From the NCBI RefSeq assembly GCF_945957355.1, contig NZ_CAMFKM010000033.1:1-32515 (forward strand): 32,515 bases of DNA. Reading direction: 5' to 3'. Positions 1 through 8,299 of the stretch are shown in pieces. The position numbers were made by a program, and so were the translations under genes. The DNA comes from an uncultured Reyranella sp. Its GTDB lineage: Bacteria > Pseudomonadota > Alphaproteobacteria > Reyranellales > Reyranellaceae. A model generated the notes under the pieces. It saw only the letters and a list, made by a program, of their open reading frames with translations. It was not told where the DNA came from and did not search any database. Numbering within the stretch: position 1 is the first letter of the stretch; every line of letters starts with the position of its first letter.

Positions 1-55
1 GCTCGTCAGGCTCATAACCTGAAGGTCGTAGGTTCAAATCCTGCCCCCGCAACCA
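1..55 (+). tRNA. Initiator tRNA-fMet(CAT), 5' part outside the window
   Basis: The sequence begins inside the D arm and runs through an anticodon stem-loop with CAT anticodon (positions 13-15), a T arm with GGTTCAAATCC, the acceptor strand and an encoded CCA at 53-55. The 3' acceptor strand CCCCCGC followed by AACCA fits the bacterial initiator type, where A72 faces C1 in an unpaired first position. That partner base lies outside the window. The anticodon-stem pairs flanking the loop, and the close likeness to alphaproteobacterial fMet tRNAs, also favour initiator over elongator. Confidence 0.93.
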
Positions 56-63
56 GTTTTGAA

Positions 64-91
64 AGCCGTCCTCGAAAGAGGGCGGCTTTTT
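64..91 (+). terminator. Rho-independent terminator of the tRNA gene
   Basis: A 10-bp stem (AGCCGTCCTC with GAGGGCGGCT, one G-U pair) closed by a GAAA loop is followed directly by five T residues. It lies 8 nt after the CCA end and would stop tRNA transcription before the opposing phosphatase gene. Confidence 0.88.
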
Positions 92-195
92 GCTGTCCGC
101 GGCGCGCCCCGCCCGCCAGCACACCCTCAGCGGCAGATCAACGGAACCATCGAACGCGTGAACGCACGAAGCTCCCCCCGCTGCAACGACGATGC

Positions 196-1758
196 TTATT
201 TTGGCACCAGTTCAAGCGAGTGAATGACGTTGCCGCCGGCATCGCGGTGGCTGACCGTCATGACGCCCGACTTTCCATCGATCCGCACGTGCCCGAAGTG
301 GCAGGAGCCTTCGAGCGGCGAAAGATCGAAGCGGCCAGGCGGCGGCACCTTCTGGAACACGACCTCGGGGCCGAACGTGCCGTCGAGCGCATTGGGGCCG
401 AAGCCGCCGGCGCAGAGCGGACCTGAAACGAATTCGTAGAAAGGCGTGAAGTCCTGGAAGGCGGCCCGTGCGGGATCGTAGCGGTGGGTGGCGGGATAGT
501 GCACGTCGGCTGTGATCCAGTGCACGTTGCTGATGTTCTCGCGCTTGATGAAAGAGAGCAATCCGGCGATCTCCAGCTCACGCCCGCGCGGCGGCCCATC
601 ATCGGCATTGGCCACGGCCTCGAAGCCGGACTTGCGGCGCCAGTCGTCATAAACGACGAGCCCGAGCGGCATGTCGGCCGCGATGATCTTCCATGTGGCC
701 GTTGAGGACTTGAGCGCCTGCTTCAGCCAGTCGACCTGTTCGAGGCCGAGAAAGGCCGTATCCTTGCGCGCCACTTCCTGCCGGTTGGGACCGTTGGGTG
801 CCCGGAAGCTCCGCATGTCGAGGCGGAAGAGGTCGAGGGGCGGCCCGAATGAGAACTTGCGATAGAGCCGCATCGGCCCGTCGAGTCCGTCGGACAGGGG
901 CATGAACTCGCGAAAGGCGCGCTCGGCGTAGCGCGCCAGCAGCCCGACGTCCTTCTCCCGATAGCGCGGATCGGTGTCGAGGCGCTTCTCGCGGTACCAG
1001 TTGTCGACGACGTCATGATCGTCCCACAAGGCGATCATCGGGACTTCGGCGTTGAAGCGACGCAGGTTGGCGTCGAGGAAATTGTAGAGATGATTGCCGC
1101 GAAAGTCGGCGAGCGTTTCGGCGACCTTCGACTTCGCCTCGGTCGTGAGGTTCTTCCAGATGCGTCCATCCGGCAGTCGCTTCTCGGAAAACAACGGATC
1201 GTCGGCATAGATGGTGTCGCCGCAATGGACGAAGAAGTCCGGCGCCAGCGACCGCATCGTCTCGTAGATCGTCATGCCGCCGATATCGGGATTGATGCCC
1301 CAGCCCTGTCCGACCGTGTCGGCCGACCACACGAAACTCAGATCGGCTGGTACTCTCGCGGGCGTGCGGAATCGGCCCTGCAACCAGTCGCTCGTAACAC
1401 TCGTGACGGCGGGATCGGCATAGGCGATGCGATAGAAGATCGTTTGTCCCGGCGGCAGGTCGGCGAGCCGCAGGCGCGACGTGAACCCGGTCGGCTCGAG
1501 CGCGAGCGGGCCCTCGATCCGGCGCGCGTCCGTGAATCCCTCTGTCGTTGCATATTCGACGATCATGCGCGCCGGCCGGTCCGCGCGGCTCCACAGGGTC
1601 GCGCCGTCGCCCCCGACATCGCCCGACTGCACGCCCTGCATCAGGCGTGGCCGCGCGGCGGCGGCGGTCCGGGCGAACACGCGCGAGGGCAGGGCGGCGA
1701 GCGCGCCCGCACCCTGCAGGGCCCGGCGTCTCGAGATGGGGCGCGGTCGTTTCGCCAT
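196..1758 (-). CDS. PhoD-like metallophosphatase (alkaline phosphatase D family), Tat-exported
   Basis: This is a 520-residue protein of the PhoD family: secreted, metal-dependent phosphomonoesterases or phosphodiesterases that release phosphate from organic esters outside the cytoplasm. The chosen start gives an N-terminus with a twin-arginine motif (SRRRALQ, residues 9-15) and a short hydrophobic stretch ending near SRVFA. A longer frame up to 1824 would run into recO and place the Tat signal internally, so it is not used. Metal-binding blocks of the family are visible: HCGDTIYADD, LWDDHDVVDNWY and ITADVHYPATHRYDP. Only about 43 nt separate its start from the divergent recO start, so the two promoters must be very close or overlapping. 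The exact substrate cannot be told from sequence. Confidence 0.9.
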   Translation of the reverse strand: MAKRPRPISRRRALQGAGALAALPSRVFARTAAAARPRLMQGVQSGDVGGDGATLWSRADRPARMIVEYATTEGFTDARRIEGPLALEPTGFTSRLRLADLPPGQTIFYRIAYADPAVTSVTSDWLQGRFRTPARVPADLSFVWSADTVGQGWGINPDIGGMTIYETMRSLAPDFFVHCGDTIYADDPLFSEKRLPDGRIWKNLTTEAKSKVAETLADFRGNHLYNFLDANLRRFNAEVPMIALWDDHDVVDNWYREKRLDTDPRYREKDVGLLARYAERAFREFMPLSDGLDGPMRLYRKFSFGPPLDLFRLDMRSFRAPNGPNRQEVARKDTAFLGLEQVDWLKQALKSSTATWKIIAADMPLGLVVYDDWRRKSGFEAVANADDGPPRGRELEIAGLLSFIKRENISNVHWITADVHYPATHRYDPARAAFQDFTPFYEFVSGPLCAGGFGPNALDGTFGPEVVFQKVPPPGRFDLSPLEGSCHFGHVRIDGKSGVMTVSHRDAGGNVIHSLELVPK

Positions 1759-1801
1759 GGCGCAATCTAGCGCGATCTGCCCCGGCGGGGCATACACGGG
1801 C

Positions 1802-2518
1802 ATGGACTGGAACGACGAAGGCATCGTGCTGACGGCACGGTCTCATGGCGAGACCGGCCTCGTCGTGTCGCTACTGACGCGCGATCATGGGCGCCATTCT
1901 GGGTTCGTCCCGGGCGGCGTCTCGCGGCGCGCCCGTCCGGTCTGGCAATCCGGCAACGTCGTCGAGGTCTCCTGGCGGGGCCGGCTTCCCGAGCAGCTGG
2001 GCAATTATTCGGGCGAACTGCGAGAGGCGCACGCTGCCCGCGCCATGGACAATGTCTCGGAGCTGGCAGGGCTCGCGGCGGCGTGCGCCGTCATCGACGC
2101 CGCCCTGCCCGAACGCGAGCCGCACCCGGCGATGTTCGACGGCTTCCGGGCATTCCTGGGGGCGCTCGGCCATCCCGGCTGGCCCACGATCTATGTCCGG
2201 CTGGAACTTGGCCTGCTGCAGGAGTTGGGTTTCGGCCTCGATCTCGGGAAATGTGCCGCCACGGGGGCGACCGAGGACCTGGCCTATGTCTCGCCGAAGA
2301 CGGGCCGTGCCGTCTCCCGCGCGGCCGCCGGTCCCTACAAGGAGAAGCTGCTGCCGCTGCCGGGCTTTCTATCCACCGGCGGGTTGTCCCCGGATGACGA
2401 GGCGCTGAGCCAGGGCCTCGATCTGACGGGATTTTTCCTCGAACGGCACGTTTTTTGGCCGCACAACAAGCCCTTGCCTCCCGCACGGTCGAGATTTATG
2501 GAATCGCTCCAACGCTAG
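1802..2518 (+). CDS. recO: DNA repair protein RecO
   Basis: This 238-residue protein matches RecO, which with RecR loads RecA onto SSB-coated single-stranded DNA in gap repair. The N-terminal OB-fold begins MDWNDEGIVLTARSHGE, followed by the typical RecO helical region (LELGLLQELGFGLDL) and a C-terminal segment with YKEKLLPLPGFL. The frame is open further upstream, but this ATG gives the normal RecO N-terminus and clears the divergent phosphatase start. The partner gene recR is also in this window, about 11 kb away. parC follows after 53 nt, a pairing known from other alphaproteobacteria. Confidence 0.93.
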   Translation: MDWNDEGIVLTARSHGETGLVVSLLTRDHGRHSGFVPGGVSRRARPVWQSGNVVEVSWRGRLPEQLGNYSGELREAHAARAMDNVSELAGLAAACAVIDAALPEREPHPAMFDGFRAFLGALGHPGWPTIYVRLELGLLQELGFGLDLGKCAATGATEDLAYVSPKTGRAVSRAAAGPYKEKLLPLPGFLSTGGLSPDDEALSQGLDLTGFFLERHVFWPHNKPLPPARSRFMESLQR

Positions 2519-2571
2519 AATAATCACGGCCGTGGCTTGAACTGCGGCTCTTCCCCTCGTCACGCTGGTCC

Positions 2572-4812
2572 ATGGCAAAGCGCAACAACGTCGTCCAACT
2601 GGCCGAAGTGAAGCCGGTGCAATTCGGAGACGCGCTCCGGGAGCGCTATCTGTCGTATGCGCTGTCGACCATCATGTCGCGGTCGCTGCCGGACGTGCGC
2701 GACGGGCTGAAGCCCGTGCACCGCCGTTTGATGTACGCGATGCGCCAGCTCCGGCTCGACCCCAACAGCGCCTTCAAGAAGAGCGCCCGCGTCGTCGGCG
2801 ACGTGATCGGCCAGTATCACCCGCACGGCGACCAGTCGATCTACGATGCGCTGGTACGCCTCGCCCAGGAATTCGCTGCGCGCTATCCGCTGATCGAGGG
2901 ACAGGGCAACTTCGGCAACATCGACGGCGATAACCCCGCCGCAATGCGTTACACCGAGGCGCGCCTCACCGAGGTGGCCGAGGCGCTGCTGGGTGGCATC
3001 GACGAGAATGCCGTCGATTTCCGGCCCAACTACGACGGCTCGACGGAAGAACCGATCGTCCTGCCAGGCGGCTTCCCGAACCTGCTGGCCAATGGTGCGG
3101 CCGGCATCGCCGTCGGCATGGCGACCTCGATCCCGCCGCACAATGTCGGCGAGCTCTGCGACGCGCTGCTGCATCTCATCAAGACGCCCAACTCGCGCAT
3201 CGAGACGCTGGTCGACCTGGTGAAGGGGCCGGATTTCCCGACCGGCGGCATCCTGGTCGAGCCGCGGGAATCCATCGTCGAGGCCTACAGGACCGGTCGC
3301 GGCGCGTTCCGTTTGCGCGCCAGATGGGAAGTCGAGCAGCTCCCGCGCGGCCAGTACCGCATCGTCGTCACCGAGATTCCCTATCAGGTCCAGAAGGGAA
3401 AGCTGATCGAGCGGATCGCCGAGATCATCAACGCCAAGAAGCTGCCGATCCTCGAGGACGTGCGCGACGAGTCGGCCGACGACGTGCGGATCGTGCTGGA
3501 GCCGAAGACCGGCAACGTGCCGGCCGAGCTCCTGATGGAGCAGCTCTTCAAGCTGAGCGATCTCGAGACGCGCTTCCCGCTGAACCTCAATGTCCTCGAC
3601 AAGGACAACACGCCCCGGGTCATGGACCTGCGCGAGGCGCTGCAGGCCTTCCTCGACCATCGCCGTGAGGTGCTGGTGCGCCGTTCGACCTTCCGGCTGG
3701 CCGCGATCGAACGGCGCCTGGAGATCCTCGACGGCTACCTGATCGCCTATCTGAACCTCGACAAGCTGATCAAGATCATCCGCGAGGAGGACGAGCCCAA
3801 GCCCAAGATGATCAAGGCTTTCGGGCTCACCGACCTGCAGGCCGAGGCGATCCTGAACATGCGCCTGCGCGCGTTGCGCCGGCTCGAGGAATTCGAGATC
3901 CGCGGCGAGCACAAGAAGCTCAGCGCCGAGCGCAAGGACCTCAAGGCACTCCTGAAGGACGAGGGGCTCCAGTGGGAGGCCATCGCCAACGAAGTTCGCG
4001 AGACCAAGAAGAAGTTCGGCGGCAAGACCGAGCTCGGCCGCCGCCGCACCGAGCTGGCCGACGCGCCCGCCGAGATCGAGCATGCGATCGAGGACTTCGT
4101 CGAGCGCGAGCCGGTTACCGTCATCCTGTCCGAGAAGGGCTGGATCCGCGCGGCCAAGGGCCATCTCGACGACAAGGCAGCCGGAGAACTGAAATACAAG
4201 GAAGGCGATACGGCGCGCTTCGCCATCCATGCCCAGTCGACCGACAAGATCCTGCTGTTCGGGACCAACGGGCGTTTCTACACGGTGGGCTGTGATCGCC
4301 TGCCGAGCGCTCGCGGGCATGGTGAGCCGATCCGCCTCATGATCGAGCTGGGCAACGACCAGGACATCGTCCAACTCGAAGTCCTGAAGGGCGGTCGGAA
4401 GTTCCTCGTGGCGTCCGATGCCGGGCGTGGCTTCGTCGTGCCGGAGGACGAGGTCGTGGCCCAGACCAAGAACGGCAAGGGTGTTCTGACGCTCGCCGAC
4501 AAGGAGAGGGCGCAGGCCTTCTCGGTCGTGCCGGAAGGCGCGAACTCCATCGCCGTGCTGAGCGAAGGGCGCAAGCTCCTGATCTTCCCCCTCGATCAGG
4601 TGCCGGAAATGGGCCGCGGTCGTGGCGTGCTGCTGCAGAAGTCGAAGGGCGACCAGCTGTCGGATGCGCAGGCCTTCGTCCTTTCGGAAGGGTTGCCGTG
4701 GGGCAATCGGACCATTCCGGCGGCGGAGCTGAAGTTCTGGCGGGGCGAGCGCGCCCAGGCGGGACGCATGCCGGAGAAGGGCTGGCCACGGGCCAAACGC
4801 TTCAAGGATTGA
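2572..4812 (+). CDS. parC: DNA topoisomerase IV subunit A
   Basis: This 746-residue protein is the breakage-reunion subunit of topoisomerase IV, which with ParE unlinks daughter chromosomes. The N-terminal winged-helix/tower region contains the catalytic tyrosine at Y128 (AAMRYTEARLT) and the quinolone-pocket helix around residues 71-99. At the position of E. coli ParC Ser80 this protein has Gln88, and at Glu84 it has Asp92. Length and the absence of a canonical GyrA box assign it to ParC rather than GyrA. The C-terminal half carries beta-pinwheel type repeats. The stop is 2 nt before uppP, so the two are probably co-transcribed. Confidence 0.95.
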   Translation: MAKRNNVVQLAEVKPVQFGDALRERYLSYALSTIMSRSLPDVRDGLKPVHRRLMYAMRQLRLDPNSAFKKSARVVGDVIGQYHPHGDQSIYDALVRLAQEFAARYPLIEGQGNFGNIDGDNPAAMRYTEARLTEVAEALLGGIDENAVDFRPNYDGSTEEPIVLPGGFPNLLANGAAGIAVGMATSIPPHNVGELCDALLHLIKTPNSRIETLVDLVKGPDFPTGGILVEPRESIVEAYRTGRGAFRLRARWEVEQLPRGQYRIVVTEIPYQVQKGKLIERIAEIINAKKLPILEDVRDESADDVRIVLEPKTGNVPAELLMEQLFKLSDLETRFPLNLNVLDKDNTPRVMDLREALQAFLDHRREVLVRRSTFRLAAIERRLEILDGYLIAYLNLDKLIKIIREEDEPKPKMIKAFGLTDLQAEAILNMRLRALRRLEEFEIRGEHKKLSAERKDLKALLKDEGLQWEAIANEVRETKKKFGGKTELGRRRTELADAPAEIEHAIEDFVEREPVTVILSEKGWIRAAKGHLDDKAAGELKYKEGDTARFAIHAQSTDKILLFGTNGRFYTVGCDRLPSARGHGEPIRLMIELGNDQDIVQLEVLKGGRKFLVASDAGRGFVVPEDEVVAQTKNGKGVLTLADKERAQAFSVVPEGANSIAVLSEGRKLLIFPLDQVPEMGRGRGVLLQKSKGDQLSDAQAFVLSEGLPWGNRTIPAAELKFWRGERAQAGRMPEKGWPRAKRFKD

Positions 4813-4814
4813 GA

Positions 4815-5621
4815 ATGGACCTGACGCTGATCTGGAAGGCGCTGCTGATCGGCGTTGTCGAGGGTCTTACCGAGTTCCTGCCCGTCTCGTCGACGGGCCA
4901 CATCATCCTTGCCGAGGAACTGCTCGACTTCCAGGGGCCGCCGGGCAAGGTCTTCGAGATCGTGATCCAGCTCGGGGCGATCCTCGCCGTTTGCCTACTC
5001 TATCGGGCCAAGATCTGGACGACCGCAATGGGCGTGCTGGAACGCGAGAAGCGCGCGACGCGCTTCGCGCTCGCCATTCTGGTGGCTTTTCTGCCGGCCG
5101 TGATCATCGGGGTGGCGGCTCATAAGTACATCAAGTCAGTGTTGTTCAGCCCATGGGTCGTAGCCATCGCCCTCATCGTGGGTGGCATCGCCATCCTCGT
5201 GATCGAGCGGTTGGCGCAGCGGCCCCGAATCAAGAGCCTGGACGATATCGACCTCAAGACCGCGCTCTACATCGGCCTCTGTCAGTGCGTGGCGATGATC
5301 CCGGGCGTGTCCCGCTCGGGTTCTACGATCATGGGCGCGCGTATTTTTCGCGTGGATCGTGCGACGGCGGCCGAGTTTTCGTTCTTCCTCGCGATGCCCA
5401 CCATGCTGGGCGCAACCGTCTACGATCTCTACAAGAACTGGTCGACGCTGAGCTGGGATCATGGCGGCGTGATCGCCTTGGGATTCGTGGCCGCCTTCGT
5501 CGCGGCCCTCCTGGTCGTTCGGGCGTTCGTCGCATTCATCAGCCGCCACGGCTTCACCGTTTTTGCCTGGTACCGCATTGCAGTGGGCGCATTGGCGCTT
5601 GTCTTATTGCTCATGCGTTGA
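4815..5621 (+). CDS. uppP: Undecaprenyl-diphosphate phosphatase UppP (BacA)
   Basis: This 268-residue polytopic membrane protein recycles undecaprenyl diphosphate to the monophosphate lipid carrier used in peptidoglycan synthesis; overproduction gives bacitracin resistance in related proteins. Both family signature loops are present: EGLTEFLPVSSTGH at residues 16-29 and PGVSRSGSTI at 163-172. Several hydrophobic helices surround them. An in-frame extension upstream would lie inside parC; the ATG at 4815, 2 nt after the parC stop, gives the normal family N-terminus. No terminator with a U-tract follows, only a tight hairpin at 5668-5684. Confidence 0.95.
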   Translation: MDLTLIWKALLIGVVEGLTEFLPVSSTGHIILAEELLDFQGPPGKVFEIVIQLGAILAVCLLYRAKIWTTAMGVLEREKRATRFALAILVAFLPAVIIGVAAHKYIKSVLFSPWVVAIALIVGGIAILVIERLAQRPRIKSLDDIDLKTALYIGLCQCVAMIPGVSRSGSTIMGARIFRVDRATAAEFSFFLAMPTMLGATVYDLYKNWSTLSWDHGGVIALGFVAAFVAALLVVRAFVAFISRHGFTVFAWYRIAVGALALVLLLMR

Positions 5622-5667
5622 AGCTTCCGCCCCATGTCTTGCGCGTGTCATAAGCCGCGCAAATCAG

Positions 5668-5684
5668 TCGGCACTCCGTGCCGA
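5668..5684 (+). other. Short perfect hairpin upstream of the first TRAP binding-protein gene
   Basis: TCGGCAC and GTGCCGA form a 7-bp perfect stem around a 3-nt loop, 29 nt before the start of the first binding-protein gene. It has no T-run, so it is not a standard terminator. It may be a leader structure or chance; nothing in the sequence decides. Confidence 0.35.
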
Positions 5685-5713
5685 TCTGCAACACGAGCTG
5701 GAGACCTGGTTTT

Positions 5714-6820
5714 ATGCAACGTCGTAAGTTCATCCGCACGGCCGGCATTGGCACCGCTGCGGTTGCCGCCACCGGCACGCTGGCCGCGCCGGCCATCGCG
5801 CAGTCCGCTCCGGAGCTGAAGTGGCGCATGGCGTCGAGCTTTCCGAAGTCCCTGGACACGATCTTCGGTTCGGGCGAGCTTTTCACGAAGTACGTCTCCG
5901 ACGCCACCGATGGCAAGTTCCAGATTCGCCTGTTCGCCGCGGGTGAAATCGTTCCCGGCCTGCAGGTCGCCGACGCCGTTCAGAACGGCACCGTCGAGAT
6001 GGGCCACACCGCGTCGTACTACTATGTCGGCAAGGACCTCACCTTCGCGCTGGACTGCGCCGTACCGTTCGGCCTCAACGCGCGCCAGCAGGATGCGTGG
6101 TGGAACTGGGGCGGCGGGCGCCAGGCGATGAACGAGTTCTTCAAGGATTACAACATCCACTCGATCCCGTGCGGCAATACCGGCGCCCAGATGGGCGGCT
6201 GGTTCCGCAAGGAGATCAAGAACGTTGACGACCTCAAGGGCCTGAAGTTCCGCGTCAGCGGCTTCGCCGGCGAGGTGCTCACCAAGCTCGGCGTGGTGCC
6301 GCAGCAGATCGCCGGCGGCGACATCTACCCGGCGCTGGAGAAGGGAACGATCGACGCGGCGGAGTGGGTCGGTCCGTACGACGACCAGAAGCTCGGCTTC
6401 AACAAGGTCGCACCCTATTATTACTATCCTGGCTGGTGGGAAGCCGGCCCGCAGCTCTCTGCCTATGTGAACCTGGCCAAGTGGGCCGAGCTGCCGAAGT
6501 CGTACCAGGCCATCGTCGAGGCGGCTGCCGCCAAGGCTCACACCTCGATGCTGTCGAAGTACGATGCCCAGAACCCGAAGGCGGTTCGCGAGCTGGTCGG
6601 CGCCGGCACCAAGCTGCTGCCGTTCTCGCCGCAGGTCCTCGAGGCCTGCTACAATGCAACGAACGACCTCTTCGCTCAGCTCAACGAGAAGAACCCGAAG
6701 TGGAAGAAGATCTTCGAATCGTGGAAGCCCTTCCGCGCCGAGGAGGTCCTGTGGTTCCGCGTCGCCGAGAACACGATGGACAATTTCATGGCGCGCCAGT
6801 CGGCGGCCAACAAGCTTTAG
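5714..6820 (+). CDS. dctP: TRAP transporter periplasmic binding protein, FcbT1/TakP type (copy 1)
   Basis: This 368-residue DctP-family binding protein captures an organic acid in the periplasm for a TRAP symporter. It belongs to the mannitol/chloroaromatic (FcbT1) group, which includes the 2-oxoacid binder TakP. The N-terminus MQRRKFIRTAG carries a twin-arginine motif and a signal peptide ending around residue 30 (AAPAIAQ). Likely ligand- and cation-contact positions, by analogy with TakP, are Q159, R180 and the E217-W218 pair. A weak GGAG lies 10 nt before the ATG. It is the first of three tandem paralogues and has its own terminator. Residues 193-231 are encoded by DNA identical to copy 2. 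No membrane subunit gene is in the same direction. Confidence 0.92.
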   Translation: MQRRKFIRTAGIGTAAVAATGTLAAPAIAQSAPELKWRMASSFPKSLDTIFGSGELFTKYVSDATDGKFQIRLFAAGEIVPGLQVADAVQNGTVEMGHTASYYYVGKDLTFALDCAVPFGLNARQQDAWWNWGGGRQAMNEFFKDYNIHSIPCGNTGAQMGGWFRKEIKNVDDLKGLKFRVSGFAGEVLTKLGVVPQQIAGGDIYPALEKGTIDAAEWVGPYDDQKLGFNKVAPYYYYPGWWEAGPQLSAYVNLAKWAELPKSYQAIVEAAAAKAHTSMLSKYDAQNPKAVRELVGAGTKLLPFSPQVLEACYNATNDLFAQLNEKNPKWKKIFESWKPFRAEEVLWFRVAENTMDNFMARQSAANKL

Positions 6821-6841
6821 GCTTCACCGCTTTGAAACCCG

Positions 6842-6870
6842 GAAAACCCCGCTTCGGCGGGGTTTTCTTT
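6842..6870 (+). terminator. Rho-independent terminator after TRAP binding-protein copy 1
   Basis: A GC-rich stem (AACCCCGC / GCGGGGTT, extended by A-T pairs) with a TTCG loop is followed by TTTTCTTT. It lies 21 nt after the stop codon and should end transcription of copy 1. Confidence 0.9.
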
Positions 6871-6938
6871 GTCTGCATGCTCCCCGCACCTGCTTTTCAT
6901 CGGCGTTGCGCCATGCGATAACCCGCACCATCAAGAAT

Positions 6939-6968
6939 TGGTTCGCGTGGCAGAAAACACGTGTTCGG
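6939..6968 (+). pseudogene. Possible relic of a TRAP binding-protein 3' end
   Basis: The stretch TGGTTCGCGTGGCAGAAAAC and the following CACG resemble the 3' part of the neighbouring binding-protein genes, which encode WFRVAENT (compare 8036-8064 in copy 2). By eye about 24 of 27 aligned bases match, with one missing base and a 2-base insertion. It sits in the leader of copy 2, downstream of the copy 1 terminator, and has no reading role there. It may be a scar of the tandem duplication; a chance match is not excluded. Confidence 0.4.
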
Positions 6969-6997
6969 AAAGCAAGAAACTTAGGGAGATATGCCAA

Positions 6998-8104
6998 ATG
7001 CAACGTCGCAAATTCATGCGCACAGCCGGTGTCGGCGGTGCGACGGTCGCCACTGCGGGCGTCCTGGCCGCCCCGGCGGTCGCCCAGTCGATGCCCGAGG
7101 TGAAGTGGCGCATGGCGTCGAGCTTCCCCAAGTCGCTCGATACGATCTACGGCGCCGGCGAATTTTTCGCCAAGCGCGTCGCGGCGCTCACTGACAACAA
7201 GTTCCAGATCCGCGTCTTTGCGGCGGGCGAGATCGTTCCCGGCCTGCAGGTCGTCGACGCCGTTCAGAACGAAACGGTCGAGTGCGGCCATACGGCAGCC
7301 TACTACTATGTCGGCAAGGATCCGACCTTCGCCTTCGACACGGCGCTGCCGTTCGGCCTCAACACCCGCCAGCACAATGCCTGGGTTTATTTCGGCGGCG
7401 GCCTCGAGCTGATGCGCGAGTTCTACAAGGAGTACAAGCTGATCTCCTTCCTGATGAGCCATACCGGTGCCCAGATGGGCGGCTGGTGGCGCAAGGAGAT
7501 CAAGACGCCCGAGGACATGAATGGTGTGAAGATGCGCATCGGCGGCTTCGCCGGCCAGGTGATGGCGAAGCTTGGCGTGGTGCCGCAGCAGATCGCCGGC
7601 GGCGACATCTACCCGGCGCTGGAGAAGGGAACGATCGACGCGGCGGAGTGGGTCGGTCCGTACGACGACCAGAAGCTCGGCTTCAACAAGGTTGCGCCTT
7701 ACTATTACTATCCCGGCTGGTGGGAAGGCTGCGCGGCCCTCTCGCTCTACTGCGGCGAGAAGGCGTTCGCGGCCTTGCCGCCGATGTACAAGGAGGCGAT
7801 CGCCGTGGCCTCCGGTGACACGGTGAGCTGGTCGGTCGCTAAGTACGATGCCCAGAACCCGCGCGCTCTTCGCGAGCTGGTGGCAGCCGGCACGAAGTTC
7901 CTGCCGTTCCCGCAGTCGGTAATGGAGGCGTGCTTCAACGCCGCCAACGAACTCTATGCCGAGACCATCTCCAAGAACCCGAAGTTCAAGAAGGTCTACG
8001 ATTCCTGGAAGCCCTTCCGGAATGAAGAAGTTCTCTGGTTCCGTGTGGCGGAGAACACGTTCGACAACTTCATGGCGCGCCAGTCGGCCGCCAACAAACT
8101 CTAG
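6998..8104 (+). CDS. dctP: TRAP transporter periplasmic binding protein, FcbT1/TakP type (copy 2)
   Basis: This 368-residue paralogue of the preceding gene has the same length and layout: a twin-arginine N-terminus (MQRRKFMRTAG), a signal peptide ending near AAPAVAQ, and the conserved blocks AQMGGWWRKEI, RIGGFAGQV, AAEWVGPYDD and YYYYPGWWE. The start is set by AGGGAG at 6983-6988, 9 nt before the ATG; the open frame extends further upstream but lacks a signal peptide there. It is most like copy 1. The middle 119 nt (7574-7692) are identical to copy 1, while flanking codons differ at synonymous sites. Ligand preference may differ in the N-terminal lobe. Confidence 0.92.
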   Translation: MQRRKFMRTAGVGGATVATAGVLAAPAVAQSMPEVKWRMASSFPKSLDTIYGAGEFFAKRVAALTDNKFQIRVFAAGEIVPGLQVVDAVQNETVECGHTAAYYYVGKDPTFAFDTALPFGLNTRQHNAWVYFGGGLELMREFYKEYKLISFLMSHTGAQMGGWWRKEIKTPEDMNGVKMRIGGFAGQVMAKLGVVPQQIAGGDIYPALEKGTIDAAEWVGPYDDQKLGFNKVAPYYYYPGWWEGCAALSLYCGEKAFAALPPMYKEAIAVASGDTVSWSVAKYDAQNPRALRELVAAGTKFLPFPQSVMEACFNAANELYAETISKNPKFKKVYDSWKPFRNEEVLWFRVAENTFDNFMARQSAANKL

Positions 8105-8126
8105 AACCAGCCGGTCCTACCGGTCG

Positions 8127-8155
8127 AAAAGCCCCGCACCAGCGGGGCTTTTTTA
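8127..8155 (+). terminator. Rho-independent terminator after TRAP binding-protein copy 2
   Basis: The stem AAAGCCCCGC / GCGGGGCTTT with an ACCA loop is followed by a run of T. It lies 22 nt after the stop codon. Confidence 0.92.
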
Positions 8156-8299
8156 ATGCCCGATGCCGTCTGCCCACCGTCGAACATTGCATATTTTTAA
8201 GGAATTTCCGGTAGGCGGGCGCTTTCCAAACCCATTTTCGCATGCCAGTGTTGCAGTGCTGAAGGGGGCCATGAAGGCAACCACGGGAGGAATAGAAAC

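Noticed and set aside
1..55. Elongator tRNA-Met or tRNA-Ile(CAT)
   Set aside because: The acceptor end with A72, and the overall sequence, fit the initiator type better. The 5' half is missing, so the C1 partner could not be seen.
1759..1824. Upstream extension of the PhoD-like protein
   Set aside because: It would overlap the recO start and bury the twin-arginine signal 22 residues inside the protein.
2560..4374. Long open frame (about 600 codons) antisense to parC
   Set aside because: It is a GC-rich codon-position shadow of parC; its protein has no recognisable motif and parC is certain.
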